Shown one piece after another: positions 19,120 through 32,293 of a stretch of 64,000 nucleotides of DNA (its first letter is position 1; every line of letters starts with the position of its first letter). Under the pieces are notes generated by a model. That model saw only the letters and a program-made list of their open reading frames with translations. It was not told the origin of the DNA and did not search any database. A program made the position numbers and the translations under genes. This DNA comes from Halovibrio salipaludis (lineage in GTDB: Bacteria > Pseudomonadota > Gammaproteobacteria > Pseudomonadales > Oleiphilaceae): assembly GCF_002286965.1 (NCBI RefSeq), contig NZ_NSKD01000003.1, positions 434,001 through 498,000 of the forward strand, in the 5' to 3' direction.

Positions 19120-19847
19120 GTTACGGCCCCTCCGGCCTGTTGCTGTTGTTCGATCAGCCATGCCGCCATGGCCAGGTCCCCCGGATGGGTCACCTTGATA
19201 TTGTCCGCCCGGCCCGGTACCACGAGCGGCTTCAGGCCCAGATATTCCACCGCCGAGGCCTCATCCGTTACCGGCGCCCCGGCTGCCGCAGCCCTGAGCA
19301 GCGCCCGTTCCAGCACCCCGGCGGGAAACAGCTGGGGGGTCTGGGCCCGCCAGAGATGGCTCCGGTCCCGGGTTGCCAGCACATGGCGGGCCCCATCCAC
19401 TTCCTTGATCGTATCCGTGACTGCCTGGGCCAGAAGGCCTCCGGCCTCGCTGCTGCCAACCCCTTCCATGAGGGCGTGGATATCCCCTCCTGTGATACAG
19501 GGGCGGGCGGCATCGTGCACCAGTACGGGGTGCTCCTCAGGAAGTGCCAGCGCCTGCAGAGCGCTCAGCACGGACTCGGCACGGGTGGCGCCGCCAATAC
19601 AGGTACGGACGCAGTCTGCCGCCGCGCTGCGGGTAGACGCCCACCAGCCATCCCCGGCCCCCAGAGCCACCATGAGGGCTGCGCCAGGCACTGCCCGGGC
19701 CAGCCGCTCAAGGGTGACGTCGATCAGGAAGGCGTTACCGAGATACTGGTACTGCTTGGGGCGCTCGCCCCCGACACGGGCACCGACGCCCGCGGCGGGT
19801 ATAACAATGGCTGGGGGGAGGCCGTCTGAGGCGGCATTGGGCGGCAT
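19116..19847 (-). CDS. ispD: 2-C-methyl-D-erythritol 4-phosphate cytidylyltransferase
   Basis: 243 residues. Third step of the MEP pathway, forming CDP-methylerythritol from CTP. The nucleotide loop is [31 protein letters not shown] and the C-terminal [13 protein letters not shown] are the usual blocks. It begins 9 bases after ftsB and overlaps ispF. Confidence 0.95.
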   Translation of the reverse strand: MPPNAASDGLPPAIVIPAAGVGARVGGERPKQYQYLGNAFLIDVTLERLARAVPGAALMVALGAGDGWWASTRSAAADCVRTCIGGATRAESVLSALQALALPEEHPVLVHDAARPCITGGDIHALMEGVGSSEAGGLLAQAVTDTIKEVDGARHVLATRDRSHLWRAQTPQLFPAGVLERALLRAAAAGAPVTDEASAVEYLGLKPLVVPGRADNIKVTHPGDLAMAAWLIEQQQQAGGAVT

Positions 19848-19856
19848 GGATACGGT

Positions 19857-20129
19857 TCAGGGCTCCACAACCAGGAAAAAGGTCTCATCCTCGCCGATCA
19901 TGCCGAGGTCGCGACGGGCGCGCTCCTCGATCGCACGGGTGCCGTCGCCGAGGTTGTTCACCTCGGCGAACAGCTCCTCGTTACGGTGACGGAGCCCGGC
20001 ATTGATGGTCTTCTGCTCATCGATCTGCTCCTGCAGGGCCCAGGCGTGGGGCAGGCTGTTCTCACCCGCCCAGAGCCGGACCTGCAGCAGCAGGGTCAGC
20101 ACGGCCATAATGCCCCACAACCATTTCAT
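19857..20129 (-). CDS. ftsB: Cell division protein FtsB
   Basis: 90 residues, a bitopic divisome protein: one N-terminal membrane helix, then a periplasmic coiled coil (about residues 29-65) and the ERARRDLGMIGEDETFF block typical of FtsB. Partners FtsL and FtsQ. Located between eno and ispD as in E. coli. Confidence 0.93.
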   Translation of the reverse strand: MKWLWGIMAVLTLLLQVRLWAGENSLPHAWALQEQIDEQKTINAGLRHRNEELFAEVNNLGDGTRAIEERARRDLGMIGEDETFFLVVEP

Positions 20130-20160
20130 GCACGACGCTCCCTGACGCGTCAGGGGTGCC

Positions 20161-21522
<1,362 letters not shown>

Positions 21523-21537
21523 TCATTGCAGGAGACA

Positions 21538-21637
21538 TGTCGGGCAGTCCTGTCCGGGATACGCTGTGAATACGTCCCTGTACGCTTGTCTTCCGCCATC
21601 CATGGCTCCAGACAATCCCGGACAGGACTGCCCGACA
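21538..21637. repeat. Long perfect inverted repeat (REP/MITE-like) between eno and kdsA
   Basis: Arms 21538-21560 and 21615-21637 are perfect 23-bp reverse complements, each built around CGGGCAGTCCTGTCCGG, with a 54-base loop. The element lies in the 198-bp eno-kdsA gap and has no open frame. Its size and symmetry fit a dispersed non-autonomous repeat; no second copy was found in the window by eye. As RNA it would form a very stable stem and could separate kdsA and eno expression. Confidence 0.8.
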
Positions 21638-21657
21638 CGCCTCTTTAAACGCTCCGA

Positions 21658-24210
<2,553 letters not shown>

Positions 24211-24305
24211 TCAAGATGGGATGACAGGCTACCAGAAAGGGGGTCGAGCCTCAATTTGCAAAAGGCGCTACACCATAACGGCATGCCGACCTCTATACTG
24301 TGGGT

Positions 24306-25360
24306 ATGAAGGAACTTGTGTTCGCGATTGTTGAGATGACGCTGCTCGCCGCTCCCTGGCTGCTGTTGGGCCTGCTGGTGGCGGGGCTGGTGCCGGCCTG
24401 GTGCCCCGGGCGCGCATCCGGCAGTGGCTCAGCGGCGACGGCATCCGGCCCATCATGCGGGGTGCTGTTCTGGGTGTTCCCCTGCCCATGTGCTCCTGTG
24501 GCGCCATTCCGACCGCGCTGGCGCTCTACCGGGGTGGCGCCGGGCGCGGCCCGACCACCTCCTTCCTGGTGGGTACGCCGGGCGCGGGCGTTGATTCACT
24601 CTCACTCACCTTTGTGCTGATGGGTCCCTTCATGATGGTGGCCAGGGCGCTGGGCGCAGTTATCGCAGCGATCAGTACCGGCCTGCTTACCGCCCTGAGC
24701 CACGGCGGTGCAACCGCCGCGGAACCCGCGGAGGCAGCCTGCAACTCCGGTTGCTGCTCCTCCGGCTGTGACGGCGGCGATGTTATGGCGGACGCCGATG
24801 AAACAGCCCCGGGGCTGCGCCACGGCCTGCGCTACGCGTTCACCGAGATGCTCGACGACATCAGCGTCTGGATTGCCATTGGCCTGGCCGTGGCCGGCCT
24901 TTTGATCACGCTGACGCCGCCCCAGGGGCTGGCGGTGCTGGGCAGCGGCATCGGCCCCATGCTGCTGATGGCGCTGATCGGCGTCCCCCTTTACCTGTGT
25001 GCCGCCGCAACTACCCCGATTGCGGCAGCCCTGATGCTGGAAGGGCTATCCCCCGGCACCGCACTGGTTCTGATGCTCGCCGGCCCTGTAACCAGCCTGG
25101 CCACGCTCAGCATTTTCCAGCGAGAAATGGGCACCGGGGCACTGCTCCTCTACCTCACCGGCATCGTGGTGAGCACCGTTGCAGCGGGGCTGGCGACCGA
25201 CGCCGTCATTGCCGGCTTTAACCTGGACATCCAGGGCTCGGTCCAGGGGGTTCAGGAATGGATTCCCGCCTGGCTGGAATGGAGCGCTCTCGCCCTTCTG
25301 GTGATAATGGCCGTGCCCTGGCTCCGGCGCACTCTCATCAGGGAAACCCACGATGACTGA
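24306..25360 (+). pseudogene. SO_0444-type Cu/Zn efflux permease, interrupted by a -1 frameshift
   Basis: Together the two frames encode a complete-looking permease of about 350 residues. Frame one (from ATG 24306) gives the first membrane helix LLAAPWLLLGLLVAGLVPA; frame two (from about 24398) continues LVPRARIRQWLSGDGIRPIM and carries the metal motif PLPMCSCGAIP, GTPGAGVDSLSLTF and the central Cys cluster (CNSGCCSSGC). Adding one C near 24398 restores a single frame with the normal family spacing. Either the gene is broken, the read has a one-base error, or a programmed slip occurs. A GTG at 24401 could restart translation but would lose the first helix. Confidence 0.75.
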
Positions 25361-25577
25361 ACCTGAAGAAACAGACGCCGTACCGGCGCAACAGGATGAA
25401 GCGGAGCAGCGACACGAGCCGCGGCGCTACCAGGTAAGCGCCAATCGCGGTCGGGCCCGCCACCGCCTGCGCTATGTTGAGAGCGGTGGTGCAACCGAGG
25501 AACAGAGTGAGGGGGAGTGCGGCCTGTGCCGCGACCTCCCGGTCAGATGACGGCTTTCGCCGCGGCCCGCCCCGCAT
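25338..25577 (-). CDS. Possible small membrane protein (uncertain)
   Basis: A 79-residue frame if started at the ATG at 25577, which overlaps the end of the FAD dehydrogenase gene by about 35 bases. It has a basic N-terminus, a hydrophobic stretch (LPLTLFLGCTTALNIA) and an amphipathic region (LVSLLRFILLRRYG). Third-position GC is high, like coding DNA here. The opposite strand has a 65-codon frame (25353-25550) overlapping the permease stop as ATGACTGA; it is hydrophilic and its codon use is less convincing. At most one is real, and neither matches a family I recognise. Confidence 0.25.
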   Translation of the reverse strand: MRGGPRRKPSSDREVAAQAALPLTLFLGCTTALNIAQAVAGPTAIGAYLVAPRLVSLLRFILLRRYGVCFFRFSHRGFP

Positions 25578-27201
25578 TACGGCCCGAGAACAGGCAACCA
25601 CCCAGGAAGGTGCCTTCCAGCGCACGGTAACCGTGCATGCCGCCGCCACCGAAGCCGGCCGCCTCCCCCACTGCATAGAGGCCGGGGATACGTTCACCCT
25701 GTTCGTTGAGAACCTGGGCCTCCAGGTCCGTTTCCAGGCCGCCCAGTGTCTTGCGCGTCAGGATATTCAACCGCACCGCGATCAGGGGGCCGTGGGCCGG
25801 GTCCAGCATCCGGTGCGGCTTGGCCGTGCGCACCATCTTGTCACCGGAGAATTTCCGGGCATTGTGCATGGCCATGACCTGGAAATCCTTGGTGAAGGGG
25901 TTAGTCAGCTGCCGGTCGCGCGCCTCGATCTGGCGGCGGATGTCGGCCGGGTCCAGCAGGTGGTCGCCACTGAGTTCGTTCATCCCCTTAACCAGATCCT
26001 CGATATTGTCCCGGACCACGAAGTCCACCCCGTTCTCCTTGAAGGCCTCAACAGGGCCAGTACCTTTCCTGCCGAAGGGCCGCTTCAGGGTCTGTGCCCA
26101 GCTCTTGCCGGTAATGTCCGGGTTCTGCTCGGAACCTGAAAGGGCAAACTCACGTTTGATGATGCTCTGGTCCAGGATGAACCAGCTGTAGTCGTAGCCG
26201 GTGGACTGGATGTACTCCAGTTGCCCCAGGGTATCCGAGCCTGGATACAGGGGCGCGGGGAAACGCCGGCCGGTGGCATCGAACCAGAGGGAGGACGGAC
26301 CGGGAAGGATGCGGATGCCGTGGTTCGGCCAGATGGAATTCCAGTTCTGGATGCCCTCAACGTAGTGCCACATCCGATCCGGGTTGATCACGCGCGCGCC
26401 GGCAGCCTCGGTGATATCGATCATGCGCCCGTCCACATGGGCCGGCACCCCACTGACCATACGCTGGGGCGGGCGCCCGAGCCGTTCCGGCCAGTTGCGG
26501 CGCACCATCTCGTGATTACCGCCAATACCCCCTGAGGCCACGATCACGGCCTGGGCACGGAACTCGAAATCGCCCTTCTCTTCCCGGTTGGTCTCCACGC
26601 CCCGCTCGGCCCGGTCATCAGCCAGCACACTGCCACGCACACCATCCACATGGTCGCCAGTGGTCAGCAGCTCGTCCACACGATGACGCCAGCAGAACCG
26701 GATCAGCCCCCGGGCCTCCGCTTCCCTGGCCCGCCTTTCAAAGGGCTCAACAATACCGGGGCCTGTCCCCCAGGTGATGTGGAACCGGGGTACGGAATTG
26801 CCGTGACCGCAGGCGTCATAACCACCCCGCTCGGCCCAGCCCAGCACCGGAAAGACGCGATGGCCCATCTCGCGCAGCCAGGCGCGCTTCTCACCCGCGG
26901 CGAAGTTCACGTACGCCTCGGCAACACGGCGTGGCCAGTAGTCCTCATCCCGGTCAAAACCGGCGGTACCCAGCCAGTCCTGCCAGGCCAGTTCCGGGGA
27001 GTCCTTGATGCCCATGCGCCGCTGTTCCGGCGAATCCACGAACAGCAGCCCACCCAGGGACCAGTATGCCTGGCCGCCCAGATTCTGTTCGGACTCCTGC
27101 TCCACAATCAGAACACGCCGGCCCGCATCGGCCAGCTCCGTTGCCGCCACCAGCCCCGCGAGACCGGCACCGACTACAATGACATCCGCATCCTGAGCCA
27201 T
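25543..27201 (-). CDS. FAD-dependent dehydrogenase (3-ketosteroid dehydrogenase/fumarate reductase flavoprotein superfamily)
   Basis: About 552 residues from the ATG at 27201, which has GAGGG upstream; a longer frame begins at 27234. The N-terminal Rossmann motif VIVVGAGLAGLVAATEL is followed by EQESEQNLGGQAYWSLGGL and a C-terminal FAD segment (GLYAVGEAAGFGGGGMHG, then FLGGCLFSGRNAG) characteristic of this superfamily. The substrate cannot be told; related proteins are annotated only as FAD-binding dehydrogenase. No signal peptide, so cytoplasmic. Confidence 0.85.
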   Translation of the reverse strand: MAQDADVIVVGAGLAGLVAATELADAGRRVLIVEQESEQNLGGQAYWSLGGLLFVDSPEQRRMGIKDSPELAWQDWLGTAGFDRDEDYWPRRVAEAYVNFAAGEKRAWLREMGHRVFPVLGWAERGGYDACGHGNSVPRFHITWGTGPGIVEPFERRAREAEARGLIRFCWRHRVDELLTTGDHVDGVRGSVLADDRAERGVETNREEKGDFEFRAQAVIVASGGIGGNHEMVRRNWPERLGRPPQRMVSGVPAHVDGRMIDITEAAGARVINPDRMWHYVEGIQNWNSIWPNHGIRILPGPSSLWFDATGRRFPAPLYPGSDTLGQLEYIQSTGYDYSWFILDQSIIKREFALSGSEQNPDITGKSWAQTLKRPFGRKGTGPVEAFKENGVDFVVRDNIEDLVKGMNELSGDHLLDPADIRRQIEARDRQLTNPFTKDFQVMAMHNARKFSGDKMVRTAKPHRMLDPAHGPLIAVRLNILTRKTLGGLETDLEAQVLNEQGERIPGLYAVGEAAGFGGGGMHGYRALEGTFLGGCLFSGRNAGRAAAKAVI

Positions 27202-27281
27202 AGCACCCTCGTTGTTGTCTTTATTGTTGTGCAAAACTGAACGAAAGCAGCGACAGATTCAAGACACGTCGACAGCCGGGA

Positions 27282-29105
27282 TCAGCTGCTCGAGTGCTGC
27301 AGACTGTCCGGATCAATGGATTCCGCCTCGTCGGACTGGAACAGCCCCTCCAGCTCGTCGATGATCTCCTGGTCGCTGGGGTTGCGGCTGCCCTTCTCCT
27401 GATGGATGGCGTAGTACTTGCGCAGCTCCTCCTCGTCGTGATCCCGGAAGACCTGCACGGCTTCACGGGCCTCGTCCTCGTCCCAGCCGAAGATCTGCAG
27501 CAGCTGCTCGCCCATGTGCATGCTGCCCGAAAGCGTCTCCCGGGTAATCACACGGCAGCCAAGATCCATCAGGCGCCAGGCGTGCTGGCGGTTGCGCGCG
27601 CGGGCGTAGACCGGAACCGTCGGGAAGTTGCGCCGCACATGGTCGACGATCCGCATGGAGTACTCCGCATTCTCCACGGCCACGATGATCGCCTGTGCAT
27701 CCCGTGCCCCCGCGGTTGTGAGCAGGTCCACGCGTGCCGGGTCGCCGTAGTAGATGCGGTGCCCGTAGCGGCGGATGAAATCCACCTGCAGCGGGTTGGC
27801 ATCCAGCGCGGAGAACGGGATCTCGGCGCTGTGCAGCAGTCGGCCCACCATCTGGCCAAAGCCACCGAAGCCGCAGATCAGCACCTTGGGCTTTTCCTCA
27901 TCCTCTCCCACCGAATCATAGGGCCGATCGTCGATCTCCGAGGTGGCCAGCATCGGATCCAGAATCCGACGATTGAAAAGGAAGGTGAAGGGCGTGGCGG
28001 CCATGGTGAGGATCACCACCGCGAACAATACGTCGGTCACGGACTCGCTCATGACCCCGTAGGTCATCGCCATGGAAAACAGCACGAACGCCAGCTCACC
28101 ACCCTGGGGCATGAGTGCGGCGAGCGCTCTGCTGCCCTTGTCATCGAGCCCACCAAGCCGCCCGACAGCATAGAGAACGGTGATCTTGAGCAGCAGCACC
28201 CCGCCAGTGATACCGAACACCAGCCCGGGCATATCCGCCAGCATGTGCAGATCGGCCGACATGCCCACGGACATGAAGAAAAGCCCCATCAGCAGCCCCT
28301 TGAACGGCTCGATGGAGAGATGGATCTCATGCCGGTATTCGGAGTCCGCCAGCAGTACGCCGGCCAGAAAGGCCCCCAGTTCCATGGGCATACCGGCCAT
28401 CTTCAGGATCTGGGACACCCCGAGCACCACCAGCAACGCGGTGGCGGTGAAAGTCTCGCGGGCACCGATGCGCGCCACCGTGCGGAAGACCGGCCGGAGC
28501 AGGTAGTGGCCACCCACGATCACCGCCACGAGCACCACAAGGGTGCTGGCAATGGCCCGGGCGATTTCCTGGGGATCCATGGCGGTGGTGCTGCCCTCGC
28601 CCATCAGCGGGATCGCCGCCAGCAGCGGCAGCAGCGCGATGTACTTGAACAGCAGCATGGCAAAGGCGCTGCGGCCATGAAGCGAGGACAGCTCGTTATG
28701 CTCGGACAGCACCTGCATGGCAAAGGCCGTAGAGGAGAAGGCCAGACCCAGCGCGATGATCAGCGATGTCTGCCAGTCCAGACCGAAACCGGCCCAGGCC
28801 ACTACGCCCATCGGGATGGCACACACGAGCACGCCAGCCATCCCCTGACCGAAGATGTTCTTGCGCATCACCCAGAGTCGCTGCGGTGCCAGCTCCAGCC
28901 CCACGAGAAACAGCAGCAGCACCACCCCGATCTTGGAGAAGCGCAGCATGCTCTCGACATCGTCGATCACGCTGAAAAGCGACGGGCCCATGATGACACC
29001 GGCAACCAGGTACCCGAGCACAGCTCCGAACCCCAGCCACTGGAAAATGGGAACGGCAATCACCGCCGCCAGCAGGAACAGGGTTACTTCCAGCAGGAAA
29101 TCCAA
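27282..29105 (-). CDS. Kef-type monovalent cation:proton antiporter with RCK domain
   Basis: About 607 residues from a TTG at 29105, which has AAGGAG 8 bases upstream; a GTG at 29114 would overlap the RBS. About 12 membrane helices of the CPA2 exchanger (residues 1-380), then a TrkA-N/RCK nucleotide-binding domain (VLICGFGGFGQMVGRLL, about residue 396), and an acidic C-terminal tail. Likely potassium efflux coupled to proton uptake; KefB/KefC-like. No separate KefF/KefG ancillary gene is adjacent. Confidence 0.88.
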   Translation of the reverse strand: MDFLLEVTLFLLAAVIAVPIFQWLGFGAVLGYLVAGVIMGPSLFSVIDDVESMLRFSKIGVVLLLFLVGLELAPQRLWVMRKNIFGQGMAGVLVCAIPMGVVAWAGFGLDWQTSLIIALGLAFSSTAFAMQVLSEHNELSSLHGRSAFAMLLFKYIALLPLLAAIPLMGEGSTTAMDPQEIARAIASTLVVLVAVIVGGHYLLRPVFRTVARIGARETFTATALLVVLGVSQILKMAGMPMELGAFLAGVLLADSEYRHEIHLSIEPFKGLLMGLFFMSVGMSADLHMLADMPGLVFGITGGVLLLKITVLYAVGRLGGLDDKGSRALAALMPQGGELAFVLFSMAMTYGVMSESVTDVLFAVVILTMAATPFTFLFNRRILDPMLATSEIDDRPYDSVGEDEEKPKVLICGFGGFGQMVGRLLHSAEIPFSALDANPLQVDFIRRYGHRIYYGDPARVDLLTTAGARDAQAIIVAVENAEYSMRIVDHVRRNFPTVPVYARARNRQHAWRLMDLGCRVITRETLSGSMHMGEQLLQIFGWDEDEAREAVQVFRDHDEEELRKYYAIHQEKGSRNPSDQEIIDELEGLFQSDEAESIDPDSLQHSSS

Positions 29106-29273
29106 TGCACGCACTCCTTAAAGCCGGTTCGATCGGGGCTCACTCGGGCCACGCTGGAAACAGGGGCATACTACAGACGCTGAAGGCCGTTGCGAAGCCC
29201 GCCGGCAACCCCGTATTGCCGGCAACGGTGCCGGCTCGCTACTGTGTGACCTGAACCCGCATCAGGAGCGACC

Positions 29274-30269
29274 ATGACGCGCTATTCCCTGCTCGATCTA
29301 GCCCCCGTGAATGAAGGCAGCACGCCGCGGCAGGCACTGCTCAACGCCGCCGACCTGGCCCGGCATGCCGAATCCCTTGGGTACAGCCGGTTCTGGATGG
29401 CGGAGCACCACAACATGACCGGTATCGCCAGCGCGGCAACACCGGTAGCGCTGGGCCACATCGCCGCCAATACCAGCAGCATCCGAGTGGGCGCCGCCGG
29501 GATGATGCTCCCCAACCACGCGCCGCTGGTAGTGGCGGAACAGTTCGGCACCCTGGAGAGCCTCTACCCCGGGCGTGTGGACCTCGGCCTGGGCCGCGCC
29601 CCGGGTACCGATCAGGAGACCCTGCGCGCTCTCCGGCGTGATCACCACTCCGCGGCCAACCGCTTCCCGCAGGAAGTACAGGAGCTGCTGCATTTCCTGG
29701 AACCGGTGCAGCCGGGCCAGCGTGTTCAGGCCGTTCCAGGCGCCGGTACCCGGGTGCCCGTCTGGATCCTCGGCTCCAGCCTTTTCGGAGCCCAGCTGGC
29801 GGCGGCGCTGGGGCTGCCCTATGCCTTTGCCTCCCACTTCGCACCGGACATGCTGGACGAAGCCATCCGGGTCTACCGCGAGCAGTTCCAGCCATCGGAA
29901 CGCCTGGCCAGGCCCTATGTAGCGGCTGCCGCCAACGTCTTCGCCGCGGATACGGACATGGAAGGCCGCAGGCTCATGACTTCCATGGAACAGCAGTTCA
30001 TCGCCCTGCGGCGGGGGACCCCCGGACCACTCCAGCCCCCCGTGGATGACCCGGACAGCCTGGGCAGCCGGGCCGAACTCGGCACCGCCCGTCACGCCCT
30101 CAAAGAGTCCGCAGTCGGTTCACCGGAGACGGTGGAACGCTGGCTGAAGGCCTTCCTGGAACGCACCGGCGCGGACGAGCTGATCCTCACCGGCCAGATC
30201 CACGATCACGAGGCCCGCAAGCACTCATTCGGGATCGCGGCCGACGCGCTCGGGAACCTCTCCGCCTGA
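29274..30269 (+). CDS. LLM-class flavin-dependent oxidoreductase (luciferase-like)
   Basis: 331 residues, single-domain luciferase-like TIM barrel. The N-terminus [19 protein letters not shown] and the block [20 protein letters not shown] match the YhbW-type group of LLM oxidoreductases, whose physiological substrates are unknown. GGAG lies 6 bases before the ATG. Divergent from the antiporter gene; no partner flavin reductase nearby. Confidence 0.88.
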   Translation: MTRYSLLDLAPVNEGSTPRQALLNAADLARHAESLGYSRFWMAEHHNMTGIASAATPVALGHIAANTSSIRVGAAGMMLPNHAPLVVAEQFGTLESLYPGRVDLGLGRAPGTDQETLRALRRDHHSAANRFPQEVQELLHFLEPVQPGQRVQAVPGAGTRVPVWILGSSLFGAQLAAALGLPYAFASHFAPDMLDEAIRVYREQFQPSERLARPYVAAAANVFAADTDMEGRRLMTSMEQQFIALRRGTPGPLQPPVDDPDSLGSRAELGTARHALKESAVGSPETVERWLKAFLERTGADELILTGQIHDHEARKHSFGIAADALGNLSA

Positions 30270-30279
30270 GCGCCCGACG

Positions 30280-30304
30280 CATCGGTGACACAGTGTTACC
30301 GATG
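30280..30304 (+). terminator. Palindrome after the luciferase-like gene
   Basis: Arms of 12 bp with one mismatch (CATCGGTGACAC / GTGTTACCGATG) around a single base, 10 bases after the stop. No T-run follows, so it may be a weak terminator or a protein-binding site. Confidence 0.4.
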
Positions 30305-30434
30305 CTCAACATCTGTTCAGTTGCACCTTTCTCCCCGATAACCTAGCTTGAAGACTGTGACATTCATCAAGCTCGATGACGCTGTCAGAGGTCTGCTTTA
30401 AAACAACAAACAGGGAACCAGAAGGAGAGGCACC

Positions 30435-31097
30435 ATGGGAGCACCGGTCGATGCACTGGAACAGCGCGTAAGGGACCCTCAGGACCCGCTCGAGGAGGTC
30501 CTGCCCGCCTCGATCACTCTGTCGCTGATGCTCCGCAATCGCAGGATGGGAAGCTGGCTCCAGAACGAGTTTGCCGGTTACAGCGAGGACGCGGATCTGC
30601 CTGACTACCGGCAGAATCTCCCCGGCCACCTCATGACACGGTCGCCCCAGTACGGCTGGATTCCCGCCCCCGTCAGCGAGGAACAGAACCGCAGGGAAGC
30701 GCATATGGATCTGAGGGACGGTGTCCGCAGCCTGGAGAAAACCTGCCTCCGTTACCGCAAGGACAGCTACATTCAGCACGCCCTCTCCGCGGAGGCGATG
30801 CGTGAACTGCAGACCCGGGTTAACCTGACCACCGACCTGGCACTCACCATCAACCGCGAGACCTACTCCGACCTGCTGCGCCTGGTCCGTTCAACGATCT
30901 ACCTCTGGACCCTGGACCTCATCGAGGCGGGCTTCAGTGGCGAGCACAACTCCTTCAGCACGGCCGAACGGGAACAGGCAGCCACCATGGACGACCCCGA
31001 GCATTACTGGCGACGCGCGATGGACGAACATGCCAACCTCCCGGTACCGGGATTACGCCAGGCCGGTGTACTGGAGCGCTTCTTCGGCAGCGCTTAA
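30435..31097 (+). CDS. AbiTii-domain protein
   Basis: 220 residues. The N-terminal ASITLSLMLRNRRMGSWLQNE, then FAGYSEDADLPDYR, matches the pattern of the AbiTii domain (ELxxWxxxELNGY...LPxYR), named after an abortive-infection phage-resistance protein of Lactococcus. A central helical region (residues 90-160) and a Gln/His-rich C-terminus follow; no nuclease motif is visible. RBS GGAGAGG is 6-7 bases before the ATG. It borders the putative toxin-immunity genes, which fits a defence or competition cluster. Known: AbiTii domains occur in many uncharacterised bacterial proteins. Inferred: defence role here. Confidence 0.7.
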   Translation: MGAPVDALEQRVRDPQDPLEEVLPASITLSLMLRNRRMGSWLQNEFAGYSEDADLPDYRQNLPGHLMTRSPQYGWIPAPVSEEQNRREAHMDLRDGVRSLEKTCLRYRKDSYIQHALSAEAMRELQTRVNLTTDLALTINRETYSDLLRLVRSTIYLWTLDLIEAGFSGEHNSFSTAEREQAATMDDPEHYWRRAMDEHANLPVPGLRQAGVLERFFGSA

Positions 31098-31163
31098 AGC
31101 GGGAGCGCGCCAGGTGGTGTACAGCAAGGTGAAACGGACAGCCTCATAGCGCCCCAATAGCGG

Positions 31164-31192
31164 TTGAAATTCCCCGGCCCGGTTGGAATAAT
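31164..31192 (+). promoter_or_regulatory. Putative sigma-70 promoter for the toxin-immunity genes
   Basis: TTGAAA (31164-31169), a 17-bp spacer and AATAAT (31187-31192), 94 bases before the ATG of the putative toxin. Lies in the 188-bp gap after the AbiTii-like gene, suggesting separate transcription. Confidence 0.45.
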
Positions 31193-31285
31193 TCCTGCTG
31201 TCAGCCCGCAGGGACGTAACAGGGACAGGCTCAATGAGAGCCGGCGGGCACTGGAAGGACGGAAAACGCCAAGGAGGCTCCCCGC

Positions 31286-32290
31286 ATGCCGGAATTCTAT
31301 TTCCCCTCGAAACCCGAAAATGCCACTCAACTGTGTGGCTCCGATCCTGGTCTCCGTCAGCTGTTTGGAGACTGTAACGGGCTCCATGGTAACGACACCC
31401 TGAAACCTGGTTTTGCCTACGATCTATCGCTGGACGGTCGCCACTCAAGCCGCGCCGTTTCCCGCATCCTGAACAGGCCTTCACCCCAGCAGAGGGCCAA
31501 CCTCGCCGAATGCACGGCCCAGTTCGGCCAGGACACAGTTGCCTTGGCCCGTTTCCACGAGAAGTTCCTGGATGGTGTTGATCTGTGGGAGTTGGGTAAG
31601 GAAGCCAATAGCCTGCTGGGCTCCAGTGCAGCTGTGGCAGTTGGTCGCGCCGAGAGTTTCAAGGGTGCGTTAAGGGACTATCAGAAAGCCCTGATTGCCC
31701 TCAATAAGTTCACTCGCTCCGGGGTAAAAGACACCGCTCGCAAGGCGAAATTGCGTAACAACCTCAATAAGGCCTACGAACAGCTGAATACCAAATTCCG
31801 GCAGGAATTGAATACTCTCATCCCGGAAAGTCACCGAGGCAAGAACAAGGGATCGGCACTAACAAGCGCGGAACGTGGTGAGACGCTGGCAGAGCGTCCT
31901 CGAGGAAGGCGGATTCATATTTTCGATATGGACCAAGGTAAGGCTGTAAGCAAACTATCCGGAGCGATGAACTACGCCGGTAGAGGCGTTGCCGTAGTCG
32001 ATGGCGGTTTGCGTATCAATGAGGTCCGGCAGAAATACCAGGATGGAGAGGATTGGCAGCGCGAGATTGCTGTGCAATCAGGAGGTATGCTCGGCACCGG
32101 TGTGACAGGCACAGCGACCACTCGCTTGGTTATGGGAATGAGTCGGGTGGTTATGATCGGCTCTCCTTGGGGGTGGGCCTTTCTAATTGGCTCATCAATC
32201 GTTACCAGCGCAATACTCTCCAACCAGATGGACAAAGGTATCCAACGATTCATAGGCAGACAGTGGGATGCCCTTTTTGGAGATGATTGA
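31286..32290 (+). CDS. Putative membrane-targeting (pore-forming) toxin
   Basis: 334 residues, no family I can name with certainty. Residues 1-60 contain two Cys (17, 30) and an LKPG turn reminiscent of LysM-like N-termini of some secreted effectors. Residues 65-185 are helical and charged. Residues 225-315 contain glycine-rich hydrophobic segments (GGMLGTGVTGTATTRLVMGM and WGWAFLIGSSIVTSAIL) that could insert in a membrane, then a short amphipathic tail. No signal peptide. RBS AAGGAGG 8 bases before the ATG. It is followed at once by two homologous small membrane proteins, the layout of a toxin with immunity proteins. A type VI or contact-delivered effector is the best guess; no delivery gene is in the window. 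Function is inferred. Confidence 0.55.
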   Translation: MPEFYFPSKPENATQLCGSDPGLRQLFGDCNGLHGNDTLKPGFAYDLSLDGRHSSRAVSRILNRPSPQQRANLAECTAQFGQDTVALARFHEKFLDGVDLWELGKEANSLLGSSAAVAVGRAESFKGALRDYQKALIALNKFTRSGVKDTARKAKLRNNLNKAYEQLNTKFRQELNTLIPESHRGKNKGSALTSAERGETLAERPRGRRIHIFDMDQGKAVSKLSGAMNYAGRGVAVVDGGLRINEVRQKYQDGEDWQREIAVQSGGMLGTGVTGTATTRLVMGMSRVVMIGSPWGWAFLIGSSIVTSAILSNQMDKGIQRFIGRQWDALFGDD

Positions 32291-32293
32291 TTC

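Noticed and set aside
27294-29183. 629-codon plus-strand frame opposite the Kef-type antiporter
   Set aside because: Lies antisense to a clear antiporter gene; His/Gln-rich, low-complexity composition typical of a GC-rich shadow frame.
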